From Pomphorhynchus laevis (Eukaryota > Acanthocephala > Palaeacanthocephala > Echinorhynchida > Pomphorhynchidae), in the NCBI GenBank assembly GCA_012934845.2, contig WNNJ02001810.1, positions 62,001-126,000 of the forward strand: DNA of 64,000 nt. The letters are read 5' to 3'. Below, in pieces: positions 54,610 through 64,000 of this stretch (position 1 is the stretch's first letter; the number at the start of each line of letters is the position of its first letter). A program made the translations under genes and the position numbers. The notes beneath the pieces were generated by a model. The model did not search any database. It was not told the DNA's origin and saw only the letters and a list, made by a program, of their open reading frames with translations.

Positions 54610-55250
54610 AACCCAAACCTTAATATGCCTTCTTCAACTCGTTATCCACAGCCGCTCGTATCTTATTACGTCTTCGACGTTCGATCATATTTCTTGTTAT
54701 CTATTGATTCTCAATTGGCCTTGCATTTTTTAACGCGTCATTATGCGAATACTATTTCTTGTTTTTCGTTTCCGTGCATCTGACACACTATATTATCTTC
54801 AACTTCCTTCCTACGACTCATTCCATATATCTTCTCTAACTCTGCGATCCAGTCACACGTCTCTTAGCCATTCCTAGATATTGTACTAATTATGGCCTCG
54901 CCGCATACCATGTTTCTGGTTCATTAGCATGGAACTTCCTCCCCGTTGATATTCGCTCCTCCTCATCATTTCACACCTTTAAACATCTCTTTTAAATCAA
55001 ACTACTCTCCCTCGGAAAAGTCTGATCTGATTTTCCTATTTTACATGTCCTTATGGTATATATATCTTGTTTGTTAAAATCAAAATTCATTGTCGGCAAT
55101 GCTAACGATAAACACGACATATTGCATCCTTTACATATTTATTGCCAATATACAGTAATGAATTTGATTTTCTTTCTTTTTTATTTTTATTTATTGGTCG
55201 ACCTGTAAGTGGCTCCGCCTACAAGTGTCACATAAAATAAATTATATTCT
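54610..55250 (+). mobile_element. CR1-like LINE 3' end, family F
   Basis: In shifting frames it reads AARILLRLRRS, then YCTNYGLAAYHVSGSLAWNF, PVDIRSSSSFHTFKHLF and a stop, equivalent to the last 120 codons of A and B ORF2. The 3' UTR has its own hairpin, TGTA-(AGT)-GGC 55204-55213 with GCC-TACA 55217-55223, then CACATAAAATAAATT. Identity to A and B is low, so it is a third family of the same group. A 67-codon frame at 54362-54565 (-), just before it, has no motif. Confidence 0.75.
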
Positions 55251-56129
55251 ATAATAGTAACTTGATGTCTATAGGGTGTCCGTGCGACCTAGCATTGTGG
55301 CATTAACAAAAACATATTATGAATCGGAATTTAGAAATAAAAAATACAGTTTACGATAATTTTAGAAGTTCCATAGTAAATTTAGGAATCACAAAACACA
55401 CACAACATTGACTGCACCAGAATGTTGTCTCAATGTGGATAGTTCACGAAATATTCTTCAAATTACTCCCTACACGATCTTCTAAACGCGCCTATGGTTA
55501 CCAGTATGTGACTTATGGTCACATAGACAAAGATCTTCCTGAATAATAAATGCATTTATGTATATGCAACTACTCCTTTTGTACAATTATTAATAATTAT
55601 TAATCTGTTCATAAAAAGTCACCTTTAAAACGTTTAAAACGTTTTTTGGATGGGTTTGGCCTTAAAACCATTCACAAATAATTATTTTTTGAATTACTCG
55701 ATCAGTACCAGCTGTTTATGGTGGAATATTTCTCCTGTTTAAAAAGTATTAAATAGCTGATACATTTTAAAATTAATGTGCAATACAAAACGAGTAGATT
55801 TAGTTAACTGATCTGAGTTATAGAATAATAAATATAAAAATATATCAATACACTCATTTTCGAAGAAATTTAGATATGAATATAGAAAGAGCAATTTCTA
55901 TTTTGAGCCAAGACAATTTATATTTTATCAATAATGTAAATTTGTAAATAAAATTAATATTTATAATAATTAGAAAATTTTGTATTTATAATACAAATTA
56001 ATATTTATGAGCCCATAAGATGACACAAATTGTTGTTTTTAACGTGTCTTCACAATGAATATTAAAGATCATTCCAAGTAACAATAGTTATTTACAATAT
56101 TTCGATACGAAATCGATATCACTAAATAA
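55251..56129. other. AT-rich region without recognised gene
   Basis: Nothing coding or repetitive is recognised beyond AT-rich runs. Confidence 0.5.
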
Positions 56130-56770
56130 TACTCATTAACTGCGAATTTTTAGACTACTTTACCGGTCTAACAATTTGTGTTACCGGTCTAACACTTTTG
56201 TGTTAGACCGGTAAAGAGTCTATAAATCGCAGAAAGTTTTGAGCAATTTTTTAACGACTAACTGGATTCTATATATACCATCTAAATACTACAGTATGTT
56301 GAAACGTTAGTGCTCAGTGCCTGCGCACTGAAGATCCATGAGTTGGCCCAGAATGATGTTGGTTTAGATGATGTTGGAATTGGCTTGTTACGATACTCGT
56401 ACACTAGTTTGGATACACATGTTTAAGATTAAATAAGAGAGCAGTAAAACATCCTTACGTTTCACCGCTAATGACCTGCCCTGGAAATCTATTTCGAAAA
56501 TTGATAGACCGATAAGGATTCTATAAATTCGCAAAGATTCGTGCAATTTTTCAACGATTAGCTGGATTCTAAATAGACCATCCAATTATTACCTGTTGAA
56601 ACGTTAGTGCTCAGTTCCTAACTCAGCACTAACGTCGACGCATGATGATGTTAGTAGTTAGGTCGGGTTGCAAATGGTCTGTGACTATATTTATACACTA
56701 GTTTGCAGACATGTTTACGATTGAAGTGTAAAGCAGCATAGCATATTTACATTTCAAATATATATTACTT
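56130..56770. repeat. Imperfect tandem repeat, about 290-bp unit x 2, with hairpins
   Basis: Segments TGGATTCTATATATACCATC...GTTGAAACGTTAGTGCTCAG (56264-56318) and TGGATTCTAAATAGACCATC...GTTGAAACGTTAGTGCTCAG (56562-56614) recur, together with TACACTAGTTTG and ACATGTTTA blocks. The first unit is led by a 15-bp hairpin (56181-56195 with 56200-56214). The second contains an 11-bp hairpin (56601-56611 with 56625-56635). No ORF. Confidence 0.8.
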
Positions 56771-56933
56771 TATACTAATATATATATGTATTATGTTTGG
56801 ATTAGATTTGTAGATTCTAGTATATCACCTACTGTATCAAAGTACAAAACGAAATATGCAATACGATATTTCTTAATGTAAAAGTAATAAGTCAATTGTC
56901 TTTGGTTGTTTACTAATAATTACTATTATATAA

Positions 56934-57341
56934 TTATGATGGATCAGAAAGCCTTGCAACTATTGGTACAAACTGCTGTATAAATTTTTCTGAGCATTTC
57001 ACTGCAGGACAGCTAAAGCTTCCTCCTTCGACGCCATTCACTAGTTTTATCAAGTTATTGAGATTTTCAATGCATTCTATACATATAGGGGACCGGCAAC
57101 ATCTAAGTAGATCGTAAGCCACGTGTTTTTCGCACAGGAAACATTGATGACTTTTAAAACTACAATGGCTGATCTCATATCTAATCTCCTGTATATTTTT
57201 TGATTTTTTCTGAAATGGATTTAAATTGGAAATAATATTCGTAGCATAATCTAATGATGCAGATCGACCAGAAACAAATGAGTCCCGCTTGGACTTTTGT
57301 TCAGCAGCACTGTAAGACAGAGTAGTGTGTTCATTTGACAT
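56934..57341 (-). CDS. Small RING-like zinc-finger protein
   Basis: 135 residues, uninterrupted, from the ATG at 57341-57339. The N-terminal 60 residues are polar (KQKSKRDS, NPFQKKSKN). Residues 67-116 have C67-x2-C70-x11-C82-x4-C87-x2-C90-x20-C111-x4-C116, ending SCPAVKC, much like a RING or RING1 of an RBR protein, but without the usual His. C60 and C81 are further candidates. RING proteins usually act as ubiquitin ligases; no activity can be claimed here. It may be a complete small gene or the first exon of a longer one. No element flanks it directly, so it may be a host gene. Bases 57342-57387 are AT-rich. Confidence 0.5.
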   Translation of the reverse strand: MSNEHTTLSYSAAEQKSKRDSFVSGRSASLDYATNIISNLNPFQKKSKNIQEIRYEISHCSFKSHQCFLCEKHVAYDLLRCCRSPICIECIENLNNLIKLVNGVEGGSFSCPAVKCSEKFIQQFVPIVARLSDPS

Positions 57342-57387
57342 AGTTTAAATTACAATCTTTACTTAATGTAATTTTTGTAGTTTTACC

Positions 57388-57461
57388 TTTTAGCATTACT
57401 AAGCGTAATGCTAAAATGTTTGATTACTCACATTTTACCAAAAATATTTTTTGGTAAAATG
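57388..57461. repeat. Two adjacent perfect hairpins (12 and 14 bp)
   Basis: TTTTAGCATTAC (57388-57399) pairs with 57405-57416. CATTTTACCAAAAA (57431-57444) pairs with 57448-57461. The arm ACCAAAAA/TTTTTGGT also forms the hairpin at 35820-35847. Confidence 0.82.
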
Positions 57462-57731
57462 TTTTTACCAAAATGGATAGCTAAGAGAAAGTTATTTTGC
57501 AAATAAATTGTGCTAAATAGATGCTTCAGATTTCTTGCTATTCGAACAATAGCAATATCTGTTTTCTTAAAAAATATCCAGTCTTAAATAACTTTGATGT
57601 CGTAAATTTAAATTGTCAGCCTGAAAAGTGATAAAGCTTTTATGAAAAATATTGATCAAAGAAACGTTCTTTTAAAGAGCTTTTTGTTCGAATAAATTGA
57701 ATGAGGAATGCGACGGTGCGATAACATTTAG

Positions 57732-57936
57732 ATTTGAAGAAAGCTGGCAAAAACCATCGCAAAATTTATTAAATTGAATATTTTGATGCCTAGCTGGCAT
57801 CACCTTCAGCAATTGTAAGTAATTGTTATCAAGAGAGTTTAACAATTACTTACAATTGCTGAAGATGATGTCAGCTAGGCATCGAAATATTCAATTAAAT
57901 AAATTTTGCGATGGTTTTTGCCGGCTTTCTTCAAAT
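57732..57936. repeat. Foldback repeat, about 97-bp arms, 11-base loop
   Basis: 57732-57828 and 57840-57936 are inverse copies with few mismatches (for example TTTGAAGAAAGC against GCTTTCTTCAAA, GATGCCTAGCTGGCATC against GATGTCAGCTAGGCATC). The loop is TCAAGAGAGTT. It may be a foldback/MITE-type element; a transcript would form a long dsRNA hairpin. Confidence 0.88.
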
Positions 57937-58429
57937 TTAAAAGCTTTTTGTTCATAATTGATATATATAACGGCTTCGTCGTTTATAATAATATATATTC
58001 AAGCAAGACTCATTTGACCTGAAGAAGAATTTTTTGAAAAGCGTTGTTTTAATAAATTAGACAAGAAAGTTAATCTTTTCAATTTTTTCTCTTATTTTTT
58101 AAAAATATAAAGAGATAAATTATACAATTGAAAAGGGCTGCACGAACAGCCGAAATATTTAAATAAAATTTATAAGTTTTAATTCTCGGGGATGCTTCGC
58201 AAAAAGATCGATTTATTTTGACCCGAATGCTATATTATTCTATTAAATATAATACATTAAAAAACTTTTTAAATAGTTGATACTGATCCATTATTGATAA
58301 ATAATTATTAGAGCTGATCAAAGGAAATAAGAAATTATTTTTGATAAAACATTATTTAAATAATCAAAAATTATTTTTGTAATTTTCTGAGGATTCCAAG
58401 CTCCAATAATTATACATTAAATAACGAAA
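57937..58429. other. AT-rich region without recognised gene
   Basis: AT-rich. AGCTTTTTGTTC follows the foldback at about 57942 and also precedes it at about 57680, in the same orientation. Nothing coding seen. Confidence 0.5.
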
Positions 58430-59045
58430 TTTTACCTATTGTCATAATATGTAATGATATTGGCTTTCTTCAAAATCATTTAAATAATTTGATAGATTCA
58501 TATTTTAAACTTCGTTACTATAAAAATAAAATCAAGCAGGAAATCGTAAAATATATAAATCAACACAATAATATTAAAAATAAATTTAAAATTATTAGCG
58601 GAAATTTTTATGGATGGATGATAAATAGTAAACTTTGTATTAGAATATAATAAAAGCAAATATTATCAGAGGAAATACTTTATGAATATGTATCTAACCC
58701 GCTGCTATATTAGGTCGAGGAATAGCAACCCTAACCTGATAGCATAATCACATAAATATTTAGGGATAATAAATAATATGCTTTGAATTAAAATAAGGTA
58801 CACTAAATAATCAAATTTCATCAGAGGAAATACGTTATGAGTATGTATCTGGCCCGCTGCTATATTAGGTCAACGAATAGTAGCCGATTCCTAATAGCAT
58901 AGCAGTTCGTCCTAATGATCCCTAATCCTTATTCTGGTACATCGTCTTTTATTTATTAGTAAATTCATAAAAATTAACTTTTATTTTAAATTTCAATTTT
59001 TTATTTTAACTTGATATAAACATAAATTGTATAAAATATTATATA
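58430..59045 (+). repeat. AT-rich interspersed repeat, longest copy
   Basis: It runs from about GATATTGGCTTTCTTCAAAA to TTGATATAAACATAAATTGT. It contains an internal duplication: ATCAGAGGAAATACTTTATG (58667) and ATCAGAGGAAATACGTTATG (58818), each followed by CCCGCTGCTATATTAGGTC. Parts recur at 15586, 37762, 42240-42980, 44505 and 63555. No ORF, so non-autonomous. Confidence 0.8.
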
Positions 59046-59224
59046 GGAAGAGACATGCTGGTTAGTAATCGTAGTAGTAGATTGTTCGATTAAACGGAAG
59101 TCCACACCTAGCAAATGAAAATCAAATTGATTTTCAAGATTTCGACATAAAAAAGGATTTATTTTAACGTGGCAAATGCGTGCCAGCGCACGCTTACATG
59201 ACCACAACAAAACAAAACTGTGAA

Positions 59225-61873
59225 TCAGGTGTCGAGAAGGTGTGAACGGAGGAGGTGTTTGAATGAGATAAAGGAGGGGGCGCGGCGAACGTCGAGAGGG
59301 AATTGATTCCAGGCGAGTGAGGAGGCGACGAGGAAGGATCGGAGACCGTAGTTGTTGGAGTAATTAGGAACGTGGAGTAAGAGGGTATGACAGGAACGAA
59401 GCGATAGCGAGGTGGGGCGAGTATCGTCTAAGAAAGGAAGGTTGATGAACGATGGGGAGCCGACAGCGATGAGACGAAAGGTAACGAGAAGAAGGCGGAG
59501 TTTGATGCGGATGTGGATGGTGGGCCAGGAGAGTTGGGCAAAATATGTGGATGTGTGGTCGAAGCGACGGAGACGAAAGAGCACTCGAACGGCGATGTTG
59601 ATTATTCGTTGTAGGGGTAGGATGATGGATTTTGGAGAATTGGCGAAAAGGCTAAGACAGCAATCGATTTTAGGGAAAAGAAGCGATGAAAGAAGAGACA
59701 TACAAGGACGGAAGTCGATAAGGGGGCGGATACGGCGGATGTCACGAAGAATTAAGCTAGACGAGCGGACCTTGTCACGGACGAAGGGTTTAAGGGAAAG
59801 GTGATCATCGAAATGGAAGCCTAAGAAAGTGAGATTGTGGACAATGGGGATGATCGATGAGGCAAAAGATACAATGGGAGGATATATGCTTGGTTTACGG
59901 GGAAGGATCCACATTATTTTGGTCTTTTCGGCGTTTAGAACGAGATGGAGATTGGAGAGACGTTTGTAGATAGAAGAAAGACAGTTGGAGGCAGAAATGC
60001 CGATATCGTGTATGCGATGTGCGGGTGCATGACCATAGATTAGAATGTCATCGGCATATTGCATGACGTTAAAGGAGTAAGGTTTGATAAATGGAGAGAG
60101 ATCGCCAAGCAAAAGAGAGAAAAGCAGGGGACCTAGGACTGAACCTTGTGGGACCCCACAAAAAATAGGGATGGGAGGGGAGGATGATGAATTAGAACAT
60201 ACGCGAAAGGAACGGTCGGATAGATATGAGGCGAACCAAGCTACGGAGGAGGAAGAAAAGCCGTAATCATAACGAAGGCGAGAAAGGAGGACGGAGTGGT
60301 CGACAATGTCGAATGCGGAGGAGAGGTCGAGGGAGATGAGAACACTATATAGAGCCTTGTCTCGAGAAATGAGTAAGTCGTTGTACACTTTTATGCATGC
60401 GATTTCTGTCGAGTGATTAGAGCGGAAAGCGGATTGGAAAGGAGGGTACAGATTGGATGAGGAGAGATAAGCATTGATTTGTATTAAGATGAGGCGTTCT
60501 AAGAGCTTTAAAAGAGTAGGGAGTAGTGAAATGGGGCGATAGCTAGAAGGAAGGGAGGGGTCGAGCGATTGTTTCTTAAGGAGGGGACGAACGATTGCGG
60601 ATTTCCAGTGTGAAGGGAAGATACGACTGCGGATGGACGAGTTAAACTAGGTTGTGTGAAATGGAGATATCGATGAGCATATAGATTTTAATATGTGGGT
60701 AGGCAGGGGATCGGCAGGTGAGGTTTTGTTGGGCAAGGACATGAGGACAGATGATACTTCTGTAGGTGATACAGGGAGAAGATGAAAGAGTTCCGGAAGG
60801 ATGAGTGTAGACTGGGCAGAGTGGGATAGGATGGAGACCGGGGTGTGAGAGAGCAGCGTGGATACTTTAGTCTGGAGAAATGACGAATAATCATTAGCAT
60901 TGATGTTGCAAGGCGTAGAGGAACGAGCCAGGATTGAGTTAAAAGTATGCCAGAGAGTCTTAGAGTTGAATGAAGTGATGATTTTATGCTGCCAGAAGGA
61001 GTTGCATTTAGTACGTAGTAGGTGGAGATGAGACCGGCGAAGAGCAAGATAGGAATCACGGAAAGACGGAGTGATCGAGCGGAGATCGCGTCTGAGAGAG
61101 CGGTGCTAGACTCGAAAAGCATTGCGGAGTCGACGCTTTGAGAGTAGGCATTGGATGTCAAACCATGGGGCACGGTGCAAGCGACGGTGTGGGTGAGATT
61201 TGAAGGGCAAGAGAATATCGAGAGTGGATGTGATCTCAGAGTCGAAAAGAAAGGCGAGATCGTGAGGAGATGAATATGTTATTGTGGGTAATGATAGAGA
61301 CGACTTGAGTAAGGCAGAGCTGAGAAGGGAGAGGTCAATATTTCTCCAAGGGCGACGTAGGATTGTAGGTGTGTGAGGAGGGGTGTGGTTGCGAGCGAGT
61401 TCAAGGGTGATAAGAAAGTGAGCGGATAGACCAGGATCAGAGATGGACAGTGAGGTGTGGGCAGCAAAATGATCGGGAACAGCGATGATGTCGAGTGCTC
61501 CGCCAAGTATATGTGTGGGGGCAGTGGAGATTAGTTTGTAATTGTAGTTGGATATAATGTTGATGAAGCGGTGACGCGCGAATGCGACGATGCCGCCATG
61601 ATTAGAGGATTTAGAAGGGCATGAGCTGAGGGGGCGGGCGGATTCGACTAGGGAGCAACCGGCAGAGAGCAGACGGCGAATGGAAAGGTCGTCGGAATCT
61701 AAGTGCCAGGATTCGGTGAGGCAGAAGAGATCGATGGATTGCTTGGTGAATAGGTTGAGGATAAGATCGGATTTATTGAGAATAGATCTAGTGTTGAGGA
61801 GACCGAGGCGGAAACCTTGTGCTGTGGCGAAAGAGACTAGTGGAGAAGACATATAGGAGAGATGGAGCGCCAT
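59225..61873 (-). pseudogene. A5 ORF2 with endonuclease deletion and two stops
   Basis: The frame is open from ATG 61873 to 61106, then continues in the same frame after a TAG (TAT in A2, FRVYHRS). It meets another TAG near 60650 (TTG in A2, FLTTLFN) and is open again to 59225. About 84 codons between FARH and RFIN are missing near 61570 without a frame change, removing VYRPGSS and the LGDFNIRLD motif of the endonuclease. The reverse transcriptase has SLDLSSAFDIVDHS, CGVPQGSVLGP and YADD intact. There are no frameshifts, so decay is by substitution plus one deletion. Confidence 0.9.
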
Positions 61874-62974
61874 CGAATTTTTGGACGGGTGTGGACAACT
61901 TGAAAATTTCCGTCTATGTTTCGGATGGCGAGTGATGTTTCGCCGTTTTCATCGCGACGGCGTTTTTCGATGCGGGCTGAAAAGATTTGAGCGATTTCTG
62001 ATGGGGCGCGATCGGGGAAAATTCGAGTGGTTGAAGATGGCATGAGTTTGAATCGTTGAGAGAGGACAGAAGACGCGTGAGAGCGATGCTTGAAAACAAT
62101 TTTTAGGAGAGGGGGCTGGGAAGGATTAGATTGAGAAGATTTGTTTAGACGGATGAATGCGACAGGAGAAATGTCCTTGAAAAATGATGGTTTATCCGCA
62201 GGAACAATATACGAGAGGATTGATCTGAAGGCGGAAACATCGTGGTCTAGACGTGCTTGTGGAGATAAGGAGTTAGAAGGCGTGATATTAGTGACAATGA
62301 CGCAACGATCGCGAGAAGCAAAGAGCTTCCGTAAAGGAGGACGACTGACGTGAGTTGGTGAGATCACGATAGAAGAGCTGGCAGTTGATGATTTGGAGGG
62401 ATTTGGTTTGACGACGGGAGACATATAGGATAATGATAATAAAGAGGGTGACAAGCGATGTGAGGAAAGGTTAAGAGTGGAAGGATAGTGGAGGTTGGTG
62501 GAGGTGATTTTGATTGATGGATGCAAGTTATTGAGAAACGAGACAGGAAGGACGGGACGTGGGGTGTCGGGGAGTGAAAATACATTAGTTGTAACAATTT
62601 GCGGATCCTCACTGTCTCGGTAGATTTATCATAAACTTGACAAAATCTATCTTGCTGCGATACAATTTGCGGCTCCTTTAGGTCTCAGTAAATTTATCAG
62701 AAATTTGAGAAATTCGATCATGCTGCGTTGTCATTTCCAATTGCTCTAAGCGTTTTATTAACGAGTTGATTTGTTTCGCCGCACAGAATCCGCAGTAGAA
62801 CGGTGGCCCGCCACAAGTTTCCTGACCCAAAGCACAATTATGTGTTACTGATGTCCAGATTTGACAGCCGCTAGCGGAGCATTCCACTTGTATGTTCTCG
62901 AGCTTGCCGGTTTTATCGGTATCAACAAAGATTGCTCGCTTGGCTTTTGGTAGATTTTTCTTCTTGGCTCCCAT
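61837..62974 (-). pseudogene. A5 ORF1 with alternative N-terminus
   Basis: The N-terminal part (62974-62678) begins MGAKKKNLPKAKRAI. It has VECSASGCQIW and FYCGFC, then a possible short coiled coil (INSLIKRLEQLE). A one-base loss near 62685 (ACCTAAAG against ACCGTAAAG in A4) shifts the frame. The conserved C-terminal part is open from 62526 to 61837 (KKRRRDENGETSLAIRNIDG-like). Copy A4 has the same N-terminal type; A2 and A3 have the other. Confidence 0.85.
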
Positions 62975-63110
62975 TAACTGTAGGTTGCGATGGTTTACAA
63001 TTTTTATAACCGCGCTCCTTGTTGTGTGTTTAAGCTGTTAAAATTTTTTGTTTGTGTATTTATGCTGTTAAAATTTTTCGTTGAGCGGAGCGAGTCGATC
63101 TGAATCTGAT

Positions 63111-63554
63111 TGTATGTTATTATATCTCAAATGTATGTTTATAAGTAACCAAAAATTTTTCAGGTACGTTAATTTTTATAAAGTACGTTAAACAACCGGA
63201 AAACGACTTTCCTATTTTCTAAGATAAGCATATCGACTTTTAGTTCATTCATTTGTTTATTGAAGTGAGTTACAAATGACACACGAGAACATAGCGTGAT
63301 TCTAAAATATCGATACGAATAACAGAGCAAAATTGATCTTTAAAAAAGGATTGATCTGTTCGTGATGTACACATATTAATGTATAACAAGTGTTCATAAC
63401 AAGAGTATTCGTGAACATCTTCAAAAATTAAATAGAAAAGAAATTTATCGACTGAAAGAGGGTCGAAAGATGTTCATTATAAATAAATTCTAACAGTCGT
63501 ATATTGCAGCTTTACTTCTATACCTATAAAAACACGGAAAACACATTTTCCGCG
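63111..63554. other. Region without recognised gene
   Basis: 5' flank of A5. AT-rich; no coding frame or repeat is recognised. Confidence 0.5.
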
Positions 63555-63740
63555 TGCTTTAGGGGCGACACCTGATAACATTTCAGTTTATCCCGATGAT
63601 CTCTAATACTTATTATGATGAATCGTATGTTATTTATTATTTAATTTTAGTAATTTGATTACTAAAATTTGATTATTAATTTAATATGTAATAATATTGA
63701 CCTCCTTCGAAATCATTTAAATAATTTAATAGATGCATAT
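63555..63740 (+). repeat. AT-rich interspersed repeat fragment
   Basis: It starts ACCTGATAACATTTCAGTTT like the 15586 copy, includes GAATCGTATGTTATTTATTA, and ends with CGAAATCATTTAAATAATTT as in the 58460 copy, so its two ends are joined with the middle missing. Confidence 0.68.
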
Positions 63741-63744
63741 TTTT

Positions 63745-64000
63745 CAAACATGTACCGATTCCATGTGTACCGCCTGTCGAAGGACCTGTTCTGCCCATAA
63801 CAGCCATTGAAGTCGAAAACGCGATGCAACAAATGAAGTAGGGAAAAGCGACAGGATCTGACGACCTGGCTGCCGAACTCTGGAAGTCCAAAAGTTGGAA
63901 TCCTACAGGATGGGTAGCACAATTATTTAATCAGATAGTCATGGAAAGACAAGCACCAGCCGATAGTTGCAGCATAACAATACCCATTTGGAAACAAAAT
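63745..64000 (+). mobile_element. RTE-clade LINE, start of reverse transcriptase, cut by window end
   Basis: The plus strand reads VPPVEGPVLPITAIEVENAM, QQMK, a TAG, GKATGSDDLAAELWKSKSW, VAQLFNQIVMERQAPAD and TIPIWKQN. These are the first conserved blocks of RTE reverse transcriptases (M-K-x-G-K-A-x-G-x-D-D). The TIPIWK block matches the remnant at 45350. The stop after QQMK suggests that this copy is inactive. The rest lies outside the window. Confidence 0.8.

Larger units (their letters stand above)
59150..63110 (-). mobile_element. CR1-like LINE family A, copy A5, alternative 5' module
   Basis: A full-length minus-strand copy. The 3' UTR hairpin is at 59178-59193 and the tail at 59150-59165. 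ORF2 is at 59225-61873, and ORF1 from 62974 down to 61837. Upstream of 62974 there is no 13-bp monomer array but a 30-bp pair (TGTTTAAGCTGTTAAAATTT type, 63012-63070). The ORF1 N-terminus differs from A2, while everything from LPDTPRPVLP onward is nearly identical. It carries a deletion in the endonuclease and two nonsense codons in ORF2. Confidence 0.9.

Overview
This is a window of an AT-rich invertebrate animal genome. It is built almost entirely of transposable elements, most of them non-LTR retrotransposons, with only one clear host gene. The taxon cannot be fixed from the sequence. A eukaryote is indicated by APE-endonuclease/reverse-transcriptase LINEs of CR1/Jockey, I/Jockey and RTE types, a Penelope-like element (PLE), a Ty3/gypsy remnant, a 20-bp satellite and an ERO1 gene. 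No bacterial gene layout is visible.

Layout: 1-1316 broken gypsy gag/protease (-). 1376-2330 a CR1-like copy (family A) with an inverted 5' part. 2343-6183 an I/Jockey-type LINE (family E) with a 12-bp target duplication. 6196-6612 two detached family A 3' tails. 6676-7615 a 3' LINE fragment (family D). 9005-16770 a 20-bp satellite, interrupted by a family B LINE (10500-14925) and an AT-rich repeat (15586-15805). 17315-18841 ERO1 (-). 19245-20130 LINE remnant H. 20631-20760 PLE remnant. 20761-24870 family A copy A2 with both ORFs open. 25247-28047 fragments of E, of an endonuclease-like ORF, of a LINE 3' end (I), and the internally deleted copy A3. 28320-35110 two decayed family B copies. 35110-37680 AT-rich with palindromes. 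37960-42240 a near-complete LINE (family C) inside an AT-rich repeat. 43121-44437 an unresolved element. 44640-45365 an RTE remnant. 47150-52735 a PLE split by copy A4. 54236-55250 a minisatellite and a LINE 3' end (F). 56130-57936 tandem and foldback repeats around a small RING-like gene. 58430-59045 AT-rich repeat. 59150-63110 copy A5. 63745-64000 the start of another RTE copy.

Families A, B and C share one design: ORF1 begins with a C-x4-C-x-[VI]-W ... C-G-F-C zinc motif, and its end overlaps the start of an APE/RT ORF2. Families A and B also carry short tandem monomers in the 5' UTR. All LINE 3' ends of this CR1-like group seen here (A, B, C, D, F, I) finish with a small hairpin whose stem and loop sequences differ while pairing is kept. 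This is the strongest non-trivial signal in the window and looks like a recognition structure for reverse transcription. The nesting of elements (E in an A tail, C in an AT repeat, A4 in a PLE, B in a satellite) gives a relative age order. Only A2 looks potentially autonomous; C needs one frame correction, and the other copies are dead.
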